NCBI GenBank assembly: GCA_963682055.1
Contig: OY821746.1
Location: forward strand, 20,836,481 to 20,900,480
Origin: Primula veris
Lineage: Eukaryota; Streptophyta; Magnoliopsida; Ericales; Primulaceae
Direction of reading: 5' to 3'
Length of the DNA stretch: 64,000 nt
A program made the translations under genes and the position numbers. The notes below the pieces were generated by a model that worked only from the letters and a program-made list of their open reading frames with translations, ran no database searches and had not been told where the DNA came from. Of this stretch, positions 22,567-34,545 are shown piece after piece. Every line of letters starts with the position of its first letter. Within the stretch, counting starts at the first letter, position 1.

Positions 22567-25500
22567 CTAGCAAATAAAATAATAACGCGTGTCGATATGC
22601 TTATTTTGATCGTGAAACACCGGATTTTGAACAAGGGCAATCGCGGACTTATTATCAACAAACACTTTCGTAGCTTCATTTTGTGGCATCCCCAATTCCT
22701 TCAACAAATTTTGTAACCAAATCGCATGACAAATACAAGAATTAGCGGTAACATATTCGTCTTCACATGTAGATAGTGTCACAATTGGTTGTTTTTTCGA
22801 ACTCCAAGTAAAAGTCGTATCTCCCATATAAAAAAGAAAGCCACTTGTACTTTTACGATCATCAATATCGTCTCCCCAATCGCTATCACTATAGCCAATC
22901 AACTCAAAATTATTAGAAAATGAGTAATTTAATCCAAAATCAACCATACCTTTTATATAACATATGATTCGTTTCGCGGCCTTCCAATGCGACAAAGTTG
23001 GAGCTTTTAATAACGGCTAATAAGACCAACTTTATATAATATATCCGGTTGAGTAATAGTTAAATATTGTAAGCTTCCAACAAGGCTCTTAAAAAACGTC
23101 GGATCCACATTTTCATTCTCAAAATATTTCGATAATTTTGTAGCACAATCTATCGGAGTATTTTTCAGCTTGCACCCATCCATTTTAAACTTTTTAAGGA
23201 TATTTTTTGCATACCCTTCTTGAGAAATAAATATTCCATTTTTATTTTGTTTCACCTCAATTCCAAAATAATACGACATAAGACCAATATCCATCATTTC
23301 AAATTCACGACTCGTTACCCTTTTAAAATCCTCAAATAACTTCGGATTATTTCCCGTAAAAATTAAATCATCAATATATAGGCAAACAATCAACACATCA
23401 TCATTTTAATCCATTTTCACATAAAGTGAATGCTCATGGGGACAACTTATAAAATTATTTTCTTGGAATACTTATCAATTCTAGTATTCCAAGCTCTCAG
23501 GCTTGTTTCAAACCATAAAGCGCTTTTTTCAATTTTTAAACTTTATTTTCAAACCCCATAATCTCATAACCCGGTGGTTGTTGCAAATAAACTTCTTGTT
23601 CTAAATTTCCATTTAAAAATGCCGATTTCACATCCATATAATTTATTTTCCAATTATTTTGGGCGGCCAAAGAAATTAAAAATCTAATAATTTCTAGACG
23701 AGCTACAGGAGCAAATACCTCATCAAAATCAATGTCGTCCCTTTGGTTGTATCCTTTTGCGACCAACCTTGCCTTTTATTTTTCAATTTCTCCTTTTGCA
23801 TTTTTTTTACTCTTTATAAACTCATTTAGCACCAATAGCTTTGTGCCCTTTCGGTAAATCCGCCAACTCCCACGTATTATTTTTTATTATTAAGTCCATT
23901 TTCTCATCCATATCTTTTCTTCAATTTTTATTTTTCATCGCCTCTCTATAACCTATCGGTTAACAACCTGGAAAAAGACAAAATAGAGTAACATTATCAA
24001 CATTTTCCGTTACCTCATATAACTCTTGCATAGTACGGAAACGTGGTGTTCTTTCGCTAGAACTTTCGTCAATTGGGGATTGTGGTTGGACTTGTGATTG
24101 TGGTGATGGATGTGGAGTAGCGAGCTCTTCTTCCATTTCGATTTGCTCTTCTTTTTCATCGCCATAATAAGAGAAAAAATCGTAATCTTCTTACTTTTTG
24201 TCCCAATCTCATGTTCACTCTTAATCAAACTCAACATCTTGACTAATAACAAATTTTCATTTTTCGGATTATATAATTTATAGCCATTCGCCCTAGAGTC
24301 GTAACCGATAAATAGAAACTTTTCGCCTTTGTCATCTAATTTGGACCTTTTTTGATACGGAACATGAGCATACGCAATACTCCCAAAAATTCGTAAGTGA
24401 GAAATAACTGGTTTTCTTTCGCTCCATGCTTCCTCGGGAGTTTTACCCCCAAACACTTCGGGATAGAGAACGGTTCGATAAATAAACCGCACTATCTACG
24501 GCCCCAAAACTCTTTTGGAATATTTTTACTTTTAAGCATGCTACGAGCTATATTTAAAAAAGATCGGTTTTTTCTTTCAACAACCCCATTTTGTTGTGGG
24601 ATATATGGAACCGTCAAAGAACGAAAAATTCTATTTTCTTCGCAATATTTTTCAAAATCATTTGAGATAAATTCTCCCATTCGATCCGATCTCATAGATT
24701 TTATTTTGTGACCACTTTCATTTTCAACACGAGCTTTAAATTTTTTGAAAGCATCAAAAACATCAGATTTTTGTTTCAAAAAATAATCCCAAGTACTTCG
24801 ACTAAAATCATCAATAAATAGAGCAAAATAATTTCTTTTTCCAAGAGAACTTGGTTTAATAGGACCACAAATATCCGCATGAACAAGTTCCAACGGTTTT
24901 TTAGCTCTTGTAGTCGCTTCTTTCGGAAAACTTTTCCTCGGTTGTTTTCCAAACGAACATGCCTCACAAAGTTCATCAACATGAACAATATGAGGTAAAC
25001 CTTTCACCATATTTTTACTATTCAACAATTTCAATGCAACAAAATTAAGGTGCCCAAATCTCAAATGCCAAAACCACGATTTTTTCTTTAAAACACGCTT
25101 TCAAACATTTAGCCCCACCATTTTGAAAATCCAAAGAAAACATTCTATTTTTCGACATCGGGACTTTTGCAACCAAATTCCCATTTTTATCACTTAATAA
25201 AATATTATAATTTTTCGAATGAATATCATAGTTCTTTTCCAAAAGTTGTCCCAAACTCAAAATATTATACTTCATATTTGACACATAATAAACGTTCGAG
25301 ATAAAATCATTTTCTCCATTTTTCAATTGGATTAAAACTTTTCCCTTGTCTTTCACCGGAATTTTAGATTCATCACAAAAATAAATATCTTCATTTTCTG
25401 TTTCATCAATTTTTCGGTAAACACATTTTTATTACCACACATGTTTGCTAGCCCCCGTATCTAAATACCATGTAGTATTTTCTTCGATTTTATTTTCATT

Positions 25501-26465
25501 ATACACAAATAAAAGTATAGAACGTTTTTCATTTTCTCTAGCAAAATTAGCCATTTCCTCAAATTTATTATTACTCAATCTACACTCGTAAGCGTAATGC
25601 CCAAAATTTTGACAATTATAACATTTAATTTGGGACTTATCATAACTTGGTTTTCCATTATAATTTCCTCCTCTTCCACGGCCTCTCGTCGGATAAGAGT
25701 TTTGTATCCTTCTTCTTTTTCGAAAGATTTGTAACCACCACGGCCATAATTTTGACATCGACCTCTTCCTCGTTGGCTTTTCGAGTTGCCCAAACTTTTC
25801 TCGTTTATGCTAAACTTTGTTTGAAAAGCTTGCTCGAGCGGCTCTTTCTTGACAACTCTTTTATTGAGTTTTTATTCATGAGCTTGGAGCGAGCCCAAGA
25901 GTTGATCCACCGTCATAGATTCTACGTATTTAGATTACTTGATAGCCACAACAATATAATCCCATTTAGAATCTAAAGAACGTAGAATTTTTTCGATAAC
26001 ACGGGTGTCGTCCAAATTTTCTCCGCATCTTTTCATTTGATTGACGACCTTTTGAACTCATGAAAAATAGTCGCCAACCGATTCGGAGACTTTCATACAT
26101 AAAGCCTCAAAATCACCACGTAAGGTTTGTAGTCGAATCTTTTTTACCTTATCAATTCCTTTGAACGAATTCTCCAAAATATCTCAAGCTTTTTTACTCG
26201 TGGTTGCACATGCCACATTTTCGAACATAGTTTCATCCAAATCCTGATAAATAATGTTAAGAGCCTTTCGATCCTTTTTTTTTAAATCCTCTATTTGAGC
26301 CTAAGTTACGTCAGCGTCTTCTTCGGGTTCATTATACCCAATCTCTACGATTTCCCACACATTTCGGGAACCGAAAAGCACTTTCATTCTTATTCTCCAA
26401 TTATTGTAGAAATATTTCTTAAGCATGAGGATAAAATGGGTCATTCCACCGGCCATTTTGGTACC
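22567..26465 (-). pseudogene. Copia polyprotein (gag-protease-integrase-RT-RNase H), degenerate
   Basis: Minus-strand order from high to low coordinate: gag remnants with several stops (26460-25800); a CCHC zinc knuckle CYNCQNFGHYAYEC (about 25620); a protease motif WYLDTGASKH (about 25445); integrase with RFGHLNF, CEACSFGK, HADICGPI, DDFSRSTW and QQNGVVERKN (25064-24492); reverse transcriptase with [10 protein letters not shown] (23766-23536) and YIDDL (about 23370); and RNase H with SDSDWGDD, TLSTCEDEY and DNKSAI, ending near KHIDTRY (22995-22567). The order protease-integrase-RT defines Ty1/copia. Frames change several times, so no full polyprotein can be made. Confidence 0.9.
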
Positions 26466-26482
26466 GTTGGCTCTTGTACCAC

Positions 26483-26771
26483 TGTTGGATTTTGAAAGAA
26501 TATAAAAGGAGGTCGGAAAACTATTAACAAATATGCTCGAAAAAACACAAGAAAATAAAATGACTTTTTATTATTTTGGTGTGTTTTACAAAGGTAAAAA
26601 CATCACTTATTTATACTAAACTCAAAATAAATGTAGAAAATGAAATCTTACATAGTTTTAATCTCATGAACCCATAATCTCTAAAAAAAACTTATAAAAT
26701 GTAAATGGTAAATCTATGATCTCTAAAAACTAATAAAATGTAAATGCTAAATAATAATACCACATACAACA
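26483..26771 (-). repeat. Copia 5' LTR (right copy)
   Basis: It begins TGTTGGATTTTG and ends ACAACA in plus-strand reading. The minus-strand primer-binding zone lies just inside at 26465-26482. Confidence 0.8.
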
Positions 26772-26799
26772 CCAAGAAGAGACTTTAATCACTTAAACC

Positions 26800-27619
26800 A
26801 GTTTTTTTAATAATATCAGGAGAGCAAGACCCTCCTTTTTTCTTCTTATTTCCATCAACTTTTCCTTGCTTAATTCTTTCATTTTCCAAATTATTCACCA
26901 GGACTTCATCAGAAGGAGAGGAAGGATGATCTTCACCCTCTTAATGGTCAAGTAATTCAGTAAATTTATTACTTAATTTAACCACACTAGCCTTTTTAGT
27001 TTCAGTAAATTTCTGCGTAGAGGATTTTTTAGTATGCAATTCAGACCAATTTTCTTCATTATCTATAGAGATTTTATCAATATTATTATCAGCAATAACC
27101 CATTTGTCAAATTTATCATCAGAAATAACCACAGCATTACCAGTTACCCCTTTTTTTGGTACCCACTTAGGCTTAGCTTCTTTTCTCTCCTTGTTATAAG
27201 CAGCAGCAGTATGACCAAAAACTTTACAATTATCACAAACTTTTGGTACCCAACTATATTCCACTTTAATATCATAAAGTTGACCATTATCACCTTCAAT
27301 AGCTTGAGAATTAAAAAAAACACTATTAATATATATTTCAATACGGATTATGGCAAAAGCTAATTTTCTTCTTTGTGCAGTCATATCATCAGCATTTAAA
27401 GGAACACCAATAAGACTAGCAATATGGCTAAGCCCCAAATCAGACCAATAATTCAAAGGAATTTGGTACAGCTTGACCCAAATAGGTATGTTCTTGAAAT
27501 CCTCCTTGCTTAAATCCAAGTCATTAGACCAATTTTAAGAAAAATAGGTCTATTATAGAAGTGCCATGCAAGGACCTACATCCAGAACTTGGTCTCTCAC
27601 TTGACCATTTGCAAAACTA
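26800..27619 (-). pseudogene. LINE (L1) ORF1, C-terminal half
   Basis: Minus strand. Similarity starts at FANGQVRDQVLDVGP (about 27619-27575) with local stops, then an open stretch at 27519-26941 (IPIWVKLYQIPLNYW). These are the second half of the DUF4283 RNA-binding domain found in plant L1 ORF1 proteins. A zinc knuckle follows, CDNCKVFGHTAAAY, in which the last cysteine is tyrosine. A lysine- and serine-rich tail continues toward the copia insertion. The N-terminal half lies at 29444-30263, beyond a 1.8 kb insertion. Confidence 0.75.
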
Positions 27620-28220
27620 AATAAATAAAAGACTTTTAATTCCACATGGGATAGTTGTAACATCCCTGACCCAAAAGATGTCACACGGCCGAATAACACG
27701 TGCGGCGGCACGTGCTAAATGAAGGCCTATAACTTAAAGGTAATTAAATAAATAATTTAGACTCTAAAATAGCAACTTCAAACATTCATTCTTATTTCTG
27801 AATATCCCAACAAGTTAAAGTGAAATTCAAAATCTCGATAGCAACTTATTCAAATAAGGTCTTGTAATACTAAACAAACAACATTCGAAATCATAATCTT
27901 AGAAGTTTATTAGCAGCGGAAATAAAAGAAATTCTAGACGGTCTGGCTGGTCCCGACTAACTCTAGTCCGACTCTAAAACCTTCCTGATTACCTGAAAAC
28001 ATTATAAAAACGAGGGTAAGCTAAACGAGCTTAATGAATGGCAACCTTGCAATATAATATAGGGTCGAAAATAGATTTTATCATTTTCTTTCAAAAGCAA
28101 TACTTTTATTTAATAAAATTCCCAAAGCACGAATAATAAAATTGTAATTTTTAATGTGATCAATACGATAATATAAATTGAATATTAAGTCCGATTGGAC
28201 TTCCCAATCTCCTAGGTGGA

Positions 28221-28356
28221 TTCAAACTTCCTGAATCTCTTTTTCTTCGTTGAATTCAGCCTTCCTGAATCTCTTTTTCTTCGTTGGATTCAGCCTTCCT
28301 GAATCTCTTTTTATTCTTTGGATTTGGACTTCCCAAATCTCTTTTATTCTATAAAC
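28221..28356. repeat. Four tandem 34 bp repeats
   Basis: Units beginning CTTCCTGAATCTC recur at 28227, 28261, 28295 and, more diverged, 28329, an exact 34-base period. Confidence 0.9.
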
Positions 28357-28780
28357 TTCTTTCAAAATCTTATACGTTATCAACGTATATAAACATTTCA
28401 CTTTCTTTACGTTCATCAACGTACACAAATAAACTTGCTCTTTTGAACCTGCAACTTTGCAATAATATATATACATATATAATTTTGATACATTCAAAAT
28501 ATAAATTTCAACATGCAATTACTTGTTAAAAATGCAATGTGATTTTATAATAGCAAGTAAGAAAAACCACTCACCTTATTACGGATCCGAAAGAACCAAC
28601 CTTACTATGAATGAGCTACTGCTAAGACATTTTATTAAAACTTCCTCTTGGAATAAAATTTTCTCCCAACTCTCTGTCTTCTATTGGGATATACATATAA
28701 TAACTATAATAGTAGTAACTGGAAATCTTATCCCTAAACTAGATTCATTTTCTAATGTGTATTAGTGCTATAGTGATATA

Positions 28781-28782
<2 letters not shown>

Positions 28783-28845
<63 letters not shown>
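28783..28845. repeat. (TA)n microsatellite
   Basis: About 31 dinucleotides, inside the 1.8 kb insertion. Confidence 0.95.
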
Positions 28846-28847
<2 letters not shown>

Positions 28848-29443
28848 CTACTGGCAAGTATATACCTCAGGAAAACAACATTTCAAGTTTAGCTTCCTCT
28901 GTCAATGTGAACGTGTGTATTATATATAAGCAAATAAATATTAGGGGTACCGATACTAAATATTTAAAAATATGTTACAATGAGTGAAAGGTGAACAGCC
29001 AAAATAAAGTTTCCTAATTATTCCCATTCTTATTAAGTTCACACGTTACTTAATACATTCTAATAAAATAAGATACGTTATGTACTAATGTTTATAAATA
29101 TATAGGTAAATACAAACGGGCACGTACAACATCCAAGCAACACTATAATAAATCTTAAATGACATTAATTTTTATATACTATGCACGTTGTAAAGGTACA
29201 AAACGCCTAATCGATTTGTATGTTATTAATTCTTTGGTTACTATTCTCATTCTCTTGTTTCATTTAATTCCTAATTAAACAAAATGCTAGCAAAGTTTAC
29301 TAACAGAAAAAGAAATCAACCTTATCAACCATGTAAACACGTGTTCCTTATGCTCAAGTTAAAACTAAAATTTTAACCTACAAGCAAACGTCACATCTAA
29401 AATAATATTACAATAGTACATGAGAAAATAATAATAAATAAAA

Positions 29444-30263
29444 TTATGGGATTTTACAATAGTGCTTTCATAGCCATATTTAGCCCAAATCATTTTTGCA
29501 ATATCACTCACAGTTTCAGAAGCAAATTTATTCTCCAAAAAATAACCAACTAAACAATTTTGCCAAAGTGGATCACCAAATTTTCCCACTTCAGCATGTA
29601 TTTTATATGGGGTATTAGCATCGCCTTGAACAATAATGTGAGTTAAACCCATTTTAGGATTTTGGTTCTTGACTTTTGTGGACCAATTTTGTTTAGTAAT
29701 AGAAGAGTTAGCAACAAGGATATATATTTAATGGTGGGGGAAAAGAGGAATAGTAGGGATAAGTAAATTTGAAACAGCCAAATTTTGATTAGAAGATAAA
29801 TCAGAATTATTCAGAATTTGCTGAGTAAATGAGTGAGAATTAATCCCTAAAACGGGGGAAGAAATACCATTCAAAAGATTAGTATTGGCGTTGTTTAGCA
29901 GGGGAATTGCTCCTCAAAAATCTCAACTGCAGTAGCTGAATTATCCACATCAGTGGAAATAACAGAATTATCCACATTTGGCGGTAATTTAAAATTTGAA
30001 ATATTCATCTCCTCCAAATTTGATTTTTCTGCAGGTATAGCATCAATGGAGCCAACTTCTTCACAAGGCAGAAGAACCTTATTTGCAGCATCCACATTTG
30101 AGTCCAAAACTTCCTCATCCAATTTGCTGAAGAGAACCGCATTTTTTAAATCTCTTGTATTAATCATTTCAGTAATTTCCTTTGTAATTCTTGTTCCAGA
30201 GGCCTTTTTTATGTAATAGATTATTTTTGCACTATTTTTTGCACTTCTAGCTCTAGTTTCCAT
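29444..30263 (-). pseudogene. LINE (L1) ORF1, N-terminal half
   Basis: The minus-strand ATG at 30263 starts METRARSAKNSAK and reads to about 29895, where the frame shifts. The other frame continues with one stop (near 29730) into KMGLTHIIVQGD and then LVGYFLENKFASETV, AKMIWAKYGYES. The last part is the N-terminal half of DUF4283, common to plant L1 ORF1 proteins. It breaks off at the 1.8 kb insertion. The LINE probably starts near 30444, where the R1 repeat begins. Confidence 0.7.
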
Positions 30264-30447
30264 TCAAGGGAATGGACTTAAAACCGGAAATGAACAGTAA
30301 TGGCGATAAAGGAAAAGTAGGGAAGATATAGTAATGTATTAAGGGTGGCTAGGGGAAGGGAGGGATTCAGTGATATGTAAATCACTAAAACGAAGAAAGG
30401 AAAGGGCAAAATTTAGTAAATCGCTATACTTGCTCTCGCTAGACACT

Positions 30448-31008
30448 CATAAAGCTAAGTACTCTGTTTAACATGATTAGAATTTCAGTAAATCTGGTCA
30501 TCGTCATTATTCTATCACTCACGCCTTGAAAGTGAAGATACTTCTATGGTAGAGATTAACTTAATTATAAAAAATATTGGACTCAAAACTTCAGATGGTT
30601 AGAACATCTAAATTGGAATAGATATATCATGTGCTAGTATAAGATCATAGTTTCGGTTAGATTTATGGGTCGGCATGTGTAAAAAGAAATTGTTAGTAGT
30701 AATGTGGCAAACATTTGGTGGTGTCATTGTAAAAACCTTGTTACAACTAATGTTAAATTCATTGTTAAAAAAGCACAAGACGGTAGCCGGCGGTAAGGCG
30801 CCGTCTATAGCCTAGCCCAACTATGTCTAGGCAAGCCTAAGCTTAAAAAAAACAAGAAAAATAGTTGTAACTATTTGTAAACCATTTTATAAAAAAAAGC
30901 AGGGGTATATGAATTGAGTAATACGGAGTATATAATAATATAATTAGAGCATTTATGAATTGCAAAACCATTCATATATCGATATTGATTGTCATTTGGT
31001 GTCAACCA
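30448..31008. repeat. Local repeat R1, copy A
   Basis: Nearly identical to 37343-37914 (copy B) and more distantly to 58074-58640 (copy D). It includes the GC-richer stretch GACGGTAGCCGGCGGTAAGG near 30779. No open frame or terminal repeats are recognised. Confidence 0.9.
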
Positions 31009-31020
31009 ATAATAATAATA

Positions 31021-31731
31021 ATGAGAGGTGAATTTCCGTAGTTGCTACAAAAACTTTCCAGTAAATTGTATAAAACCCATCTTTTTTTCTTTTTCTTTTT
31101 TTTTTTAGCAAAGAGACAACACCAGCATCGTATCGTTTCACAAAATTTAGGGCCTAACCCAGTTTTCACAAGCTATTGGTAACATTCATCTTTAGCACAG
31201 CTTATAAGTTGTTTGATCACTTTACTAATTACATACTTCAAACCAAATAGTATAAAACTCATCTATAATCAATACAAAAGTTGCCACGATCAGCGGCCAA
31301 CCTAAATGGAGACCATCGGAGATTCAGGGGTAATGCACCCTCTGTAATTCAAAAGTTTAGAATTTTTTTTTAATTTTTATCTTGTATTTTTATTAAAATT
31401 TATATAAACAAAAATGCTAATTTGACATCCCATTATTTTACTCCATTCTCTGCCAAGTACTTAAGAACCGGTCCATTGCCCTCTTATTTAGCTATAAGTG
31501 AAAACTTATTTTTACAAACCACTTGTAATTTAAGTAAGGCCTTAATTTGAAGTTCGTATGATTTTTCTTAAAGTCTGAAAAAGCTGAAATTTCAAATCAT
31601 TTAACTTAACAAGTATCCAAAGTTTTAGCTTCTTGATGGATCTTAAAATTTAGGTTCAGTACCCGAGTCTCAGTTCTCAAGGTTGGAAACCAATAGGAAA
31701 ACTCCATTCTAGGGTTTTGCCCGTGTTCTTC
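31021..31731. repeat. Local repeat R2, copy A (holds the CACTA empty site)
   Basis: Matches 44294-44447 plus 56661-57219, the same repeat split by the CACTA element. Here the target TGG occurs once (31177-31179), so this copy shows the pre-insertion state. R2 directly follows R1 here. Confidence 0.9.
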
Positions 31732-31739
31732 GTTGTTGT

Positions 31740-32690
31740 CACGCTTACGGACTTTCCAGTGCTTTGAGCCAATAAGAAAATTCCATTGTAGGGGTTGCCC
31801 CACCTTCTCCTCATGTAGCTAATTAATATAGATGAAGGGGAACTTGATGGTTTGACCATCGTTGACCCTTATTCTCCCGTAGAAGTTGTAAAGAAGTGTG
31901 AATATTTTATGTTGTATATAATATAATAATATAACGTGTTTAATAGAAGAAGGGTTTAGATATACCCGTATTTATTGTGTATTTATAGAGAGATATTGAG
32001 AGATTTGATCCCTTTTATATGAGCTTCTTATATAGGCGGATAGACTAAATCATTGATTAGCACATCTTGACAGTCATATCTTATCATATTATAATATATC
32101 TCTTGACTTATCAAATGATATATTATAATGATCTTCCTGTATCTTTCCATGTGTATCCGCCGATTTTGACTTGCTCTTGGGGAAGAGTGTTGATGCCGGC
32201 CTCCTCTTCCTCGAGGGCCACGATACTCCCTATATATGAACTAGGGTGAAGACCCCCTTTTCACTTCGCATTGCCTCTCTCTCGGACTCAAGAATCTACT
32301 CATCCGAGAGGCTAAAACTATACTTCTCGTAAAGAGGCAGAATCTCGTAGGAGATTCTGTTTTCTTGTGCGATAAGCAATATATCTTTATTGTTAAGCAA
32401 TATATCTTTATTAGACGTCTCCCGTATATATTTTATGTCATCTTTCCTTATTAGGATATTCTCTTCCTGATAGTGTCTTATCAGTATATACTCGCGCTTA
32501 TCTCGTATGTCAGCTACTCGGGGGGATGGGTGAAGACTCTCACTGTCCCACTCGCAAGGGTTATTAATCGCTAGGTTAATTGACAGGTCAGACCATGTGT
32601 ATTGCAAACGTTACGGAATTGTAACCCTAAATGTTAACCTCCGACGTCACTTATTTTTTCATCAAACATCGCAATATAAGAAAGGCCCCT
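31740..32690. other. Unclassified repetitive-looking DNA
   Basis: No gene seen. A short direct repeat TAAGCAATATATCTTTATT occurs near 32382 and 32396, and CT- and GC-rich parts (32190-32300) look like decayed LTR sequence. I cannot set boundaries. Confidence 0.35.
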
Positions 32691-32954
32691 TAATCAAGAA
32701 AACAAAATGCTTCTTTCCAAGATTTCATTTGTTTTCACGTATCTCATAATTTTAGGTTTGCTTTAATTTTCCCTTGCACAAATCTCTCCTACAGACTTCC
32801 TCAATATCCATAACGAGGTATGCACGGATTTTGTCATTGGCCCTATGACATGAAGCCAAACCCTTGAGGCATATGCCCAACACTACGTGAACTCACAGTT
32901 ATCCAACTGCGACCAGCTCGTTCACTCTTATGGACCCTATGGTGAGAACCTTGC

Positions 32955-34217
32955 TGTTGGCCCGTGCGGCTAAACCTTAGAGAGAGAGAGAGGGGGGGAG
33001 GGGGTGAATAAGCTTTTTGGCGGATTTCGCCTAATTAAAAATAAGTGCAACTAACAACCCAACTTTTTGCAATTCTAAGCTTAAGCGTTTAATAAAGTTA
33101 ATGAAATGCTACAAGTCCTAAACGCAAGCAAGAAAATAAGCAATAATATAAGTTTCGAAAAGTAAAAGTTTAGGAAAAGAAATTGACACCGCGATTTATA
33201 GAGGTTCGGCAAACGGCCTACGTCCTCTCCTCGGTATTCACGCTACCGAGTATTTCACTAAAATGTTCTTTCCGATTTTACAAATCCTAACTAGCTCATC
33301 AATCGATTCGCTCACCCTCTATCTGAGGTTCCTACTCTTGATACAAGTGCAAGCGAACACGTCTACGAGTCAACGACTCCCCCTCACTCTATGAGTACCC
33401 AAGTGTTTAACCTAGAACTTTTAACCAACACTTTGGCTTAAAAGCTTCTGCCCAAACACTCACTCACAAATGAGCTTATAAAACGCTTTTTACAAAATTG
33501 TTGAAATTAAAACAACTCTCACAATTTGATTGCTTCTAAATAAGTTAATTTGTGATTTTGATGTTGTTCGATCTTGGTTTGAGCTTGTATTCGCTTTCTC
33601 TTCAATTTCTCTCTTTTTGAGCTTTTTCTCACCAATGGTGATTTTATGTGTGTAGGATGGAAAGAGGTTGAAGGATGATGAATGTTCTTTTTTTTTTGGA
33701 GAGGGATTTGGCTGTTTTTGTAGACCAAAAGGTCTGTATGACCGTTGGTAGTGGTTGAGGGTTTTTATCCAATGGTTTAAGCAATTCCCCAAAATAAGCT
33801 GAAAAGCTGTTTTTGAAATCTGCAGAAAACGATCGGTCGTTTTCTGCATTTCGATCGGTCGTTTTCAGAAAACGATCGGTCGTTTTCTGTAGTCGATCGA
33901 TCGTTTTTATAACGATCTCTCTAGAAGAATTTGGACCAAAAACGATCGGTCGTTTTTGTCCAGACGATCGGTCGTTTCTTCAGTATTCCCGCTTTACTTC
34001 GAATGCTTGTAATTTTTTCGTTTTAGCTCCGATTCTGGTTCCGCTTGAACCTGTGGCTTCGTTTTTCCGTGCTCTATCTTTCTGATGTTCTGAAATTTAC
34101 ATTTTCTACTTTTGGAAAAGACAAAGCGTTATATCATCGAAATAGAGAAATCGTAAAATCATTAAAAACATAATCAAACTTATAATTAAAATCAATTATT
34201 GAACTCATGGTTCAACA
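32955..34217. mobile_element. Solo LTR inserted in the PR-1 pseudogene
   Basis: The element starts TGTTGGCCC and ends GGTTCAACA, with a perfect 5 bp duplication CTTGC on both sides (32950-32954 and 34218-34222). Removing it restores contiguous PR-1 similarity across the GENLA motif. At 1263 bp with TG...CA ends and no internal genes, it fits a solo LTR. Its orientation and lineage are not determined. Confidence 0.75.
33825..33978. repeat. Cluster of six near-palindromic ACGATCGGTCGT motifs
   Basis: AAAACGATCGGTCGTTTT and close variants occur six times in about 150 bases, once as CGATCGATCG. It lies inside the solo LTR. Confidence 0.9.
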
Positions 34218-34545
34218 CTTGCTATGGGTAGTGGCTCGTTCAACAAAATTGATGCTATGAAAATCTCGGTAGACAAGTTGCTTAACTACAATTACTACTC
34301 CAACTGATGTACTGTTAGTGGAGAATGTCTTCATTTTACCCAAGTTGTTTGGGCAAACTCGGTGTCGAACTTAGGTGTGCTAGGGCTAAATGTGACAATG
34401 GATGGTGGTATGTGAGCTGCAACTATTCTCCACCGGGAAACCTTGACGGGGGCCGACCTTTTAATTTCAAAAATAAGCATATATACAAAAATAAGCATAT
34501 ATACTATAATTAATTCCGAATAAGCAAGACCATGCATGAAGCCAA

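Larger units (their letters stand above)
22125..26771 (-). mobile_element. Decayed Ty1/copia element inserted in a LINE
   Basis: Two ~290-300 bp LTRs (22125-22424 and 26483-26771) share TGGATTTTGAAAGAATATAA and the CAACA end. The element reads on the minus strand. Next to the right LTR is a primer-binding zone (TGGTACAAGAGCC in minus sense) resembling the initiator-tRNA type of copia elements. Next to the left LTR is a purine tract (minus AAGATTAAGGGGGAG). The flanking pentamers CCAAC (22120-22124) and CCAAG (26772-26776) match at 4 of 5. The LTRs differ at many positions and the coding region is riddled with stops, so the insertion is old and inactive. Confidence 0.85.
27631..29434. mobile_element. 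Unclassified 1.8 kb insertion within the LINE ORF1
   Basis: It separates two parts of ORF1 that read continuously without it. The 9-mer TAAATAAAA flanks it on both sides (27622-27630 and 29435-29443), a length typical of Mutator-type insertions, though such an AT-rich 9-mer could match by chance. The ends are weakly inverted (CACATGGGATAGTTGTAA left; CTCATGTACTATTGTAA in reverse complement on the right). No transposase is seen. Inside are a 34 bp tandem repeat and a TA microsatellite. Confidence 0.4.
32707..34477 (+). pseudogene. PR1: PR-1 (CAP superfamily) pseudogene, split by a solo LTR
   Basis: The plus-strand ATG at 32707 begins a signal-peptide-like hydrophobic stretch (MLLSKISF.FTYLIILG), then the CAP fold: DFLNIHNE, AYAQHYVN, HSYGPYGENLA. 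After the insertion the reading resumes with MGSGSFNK and, near 34325-34470, CLHFTQVVW and CDNGWWYVSCNYSPPGN. These are the conserved blocks of pathogenesis-related protein 1, a secreted apoplastic defence protein. Lesions include a stop in the signal peptide (near 32760), a tryptophan-to-stop change in the GPMTW motif (near 32850), another stop near 34300, a frameshift before the final block, and the 1.26 kb insertion. Secreted PR-1 has about 160 residues. It is not functional. Confidence 0.88.

Noticed and set aside
31606..31859. Two overlapping minus-strand frames in R2
   Set aside because: R2 copy C does not preserve the frames, and no domain is visible.
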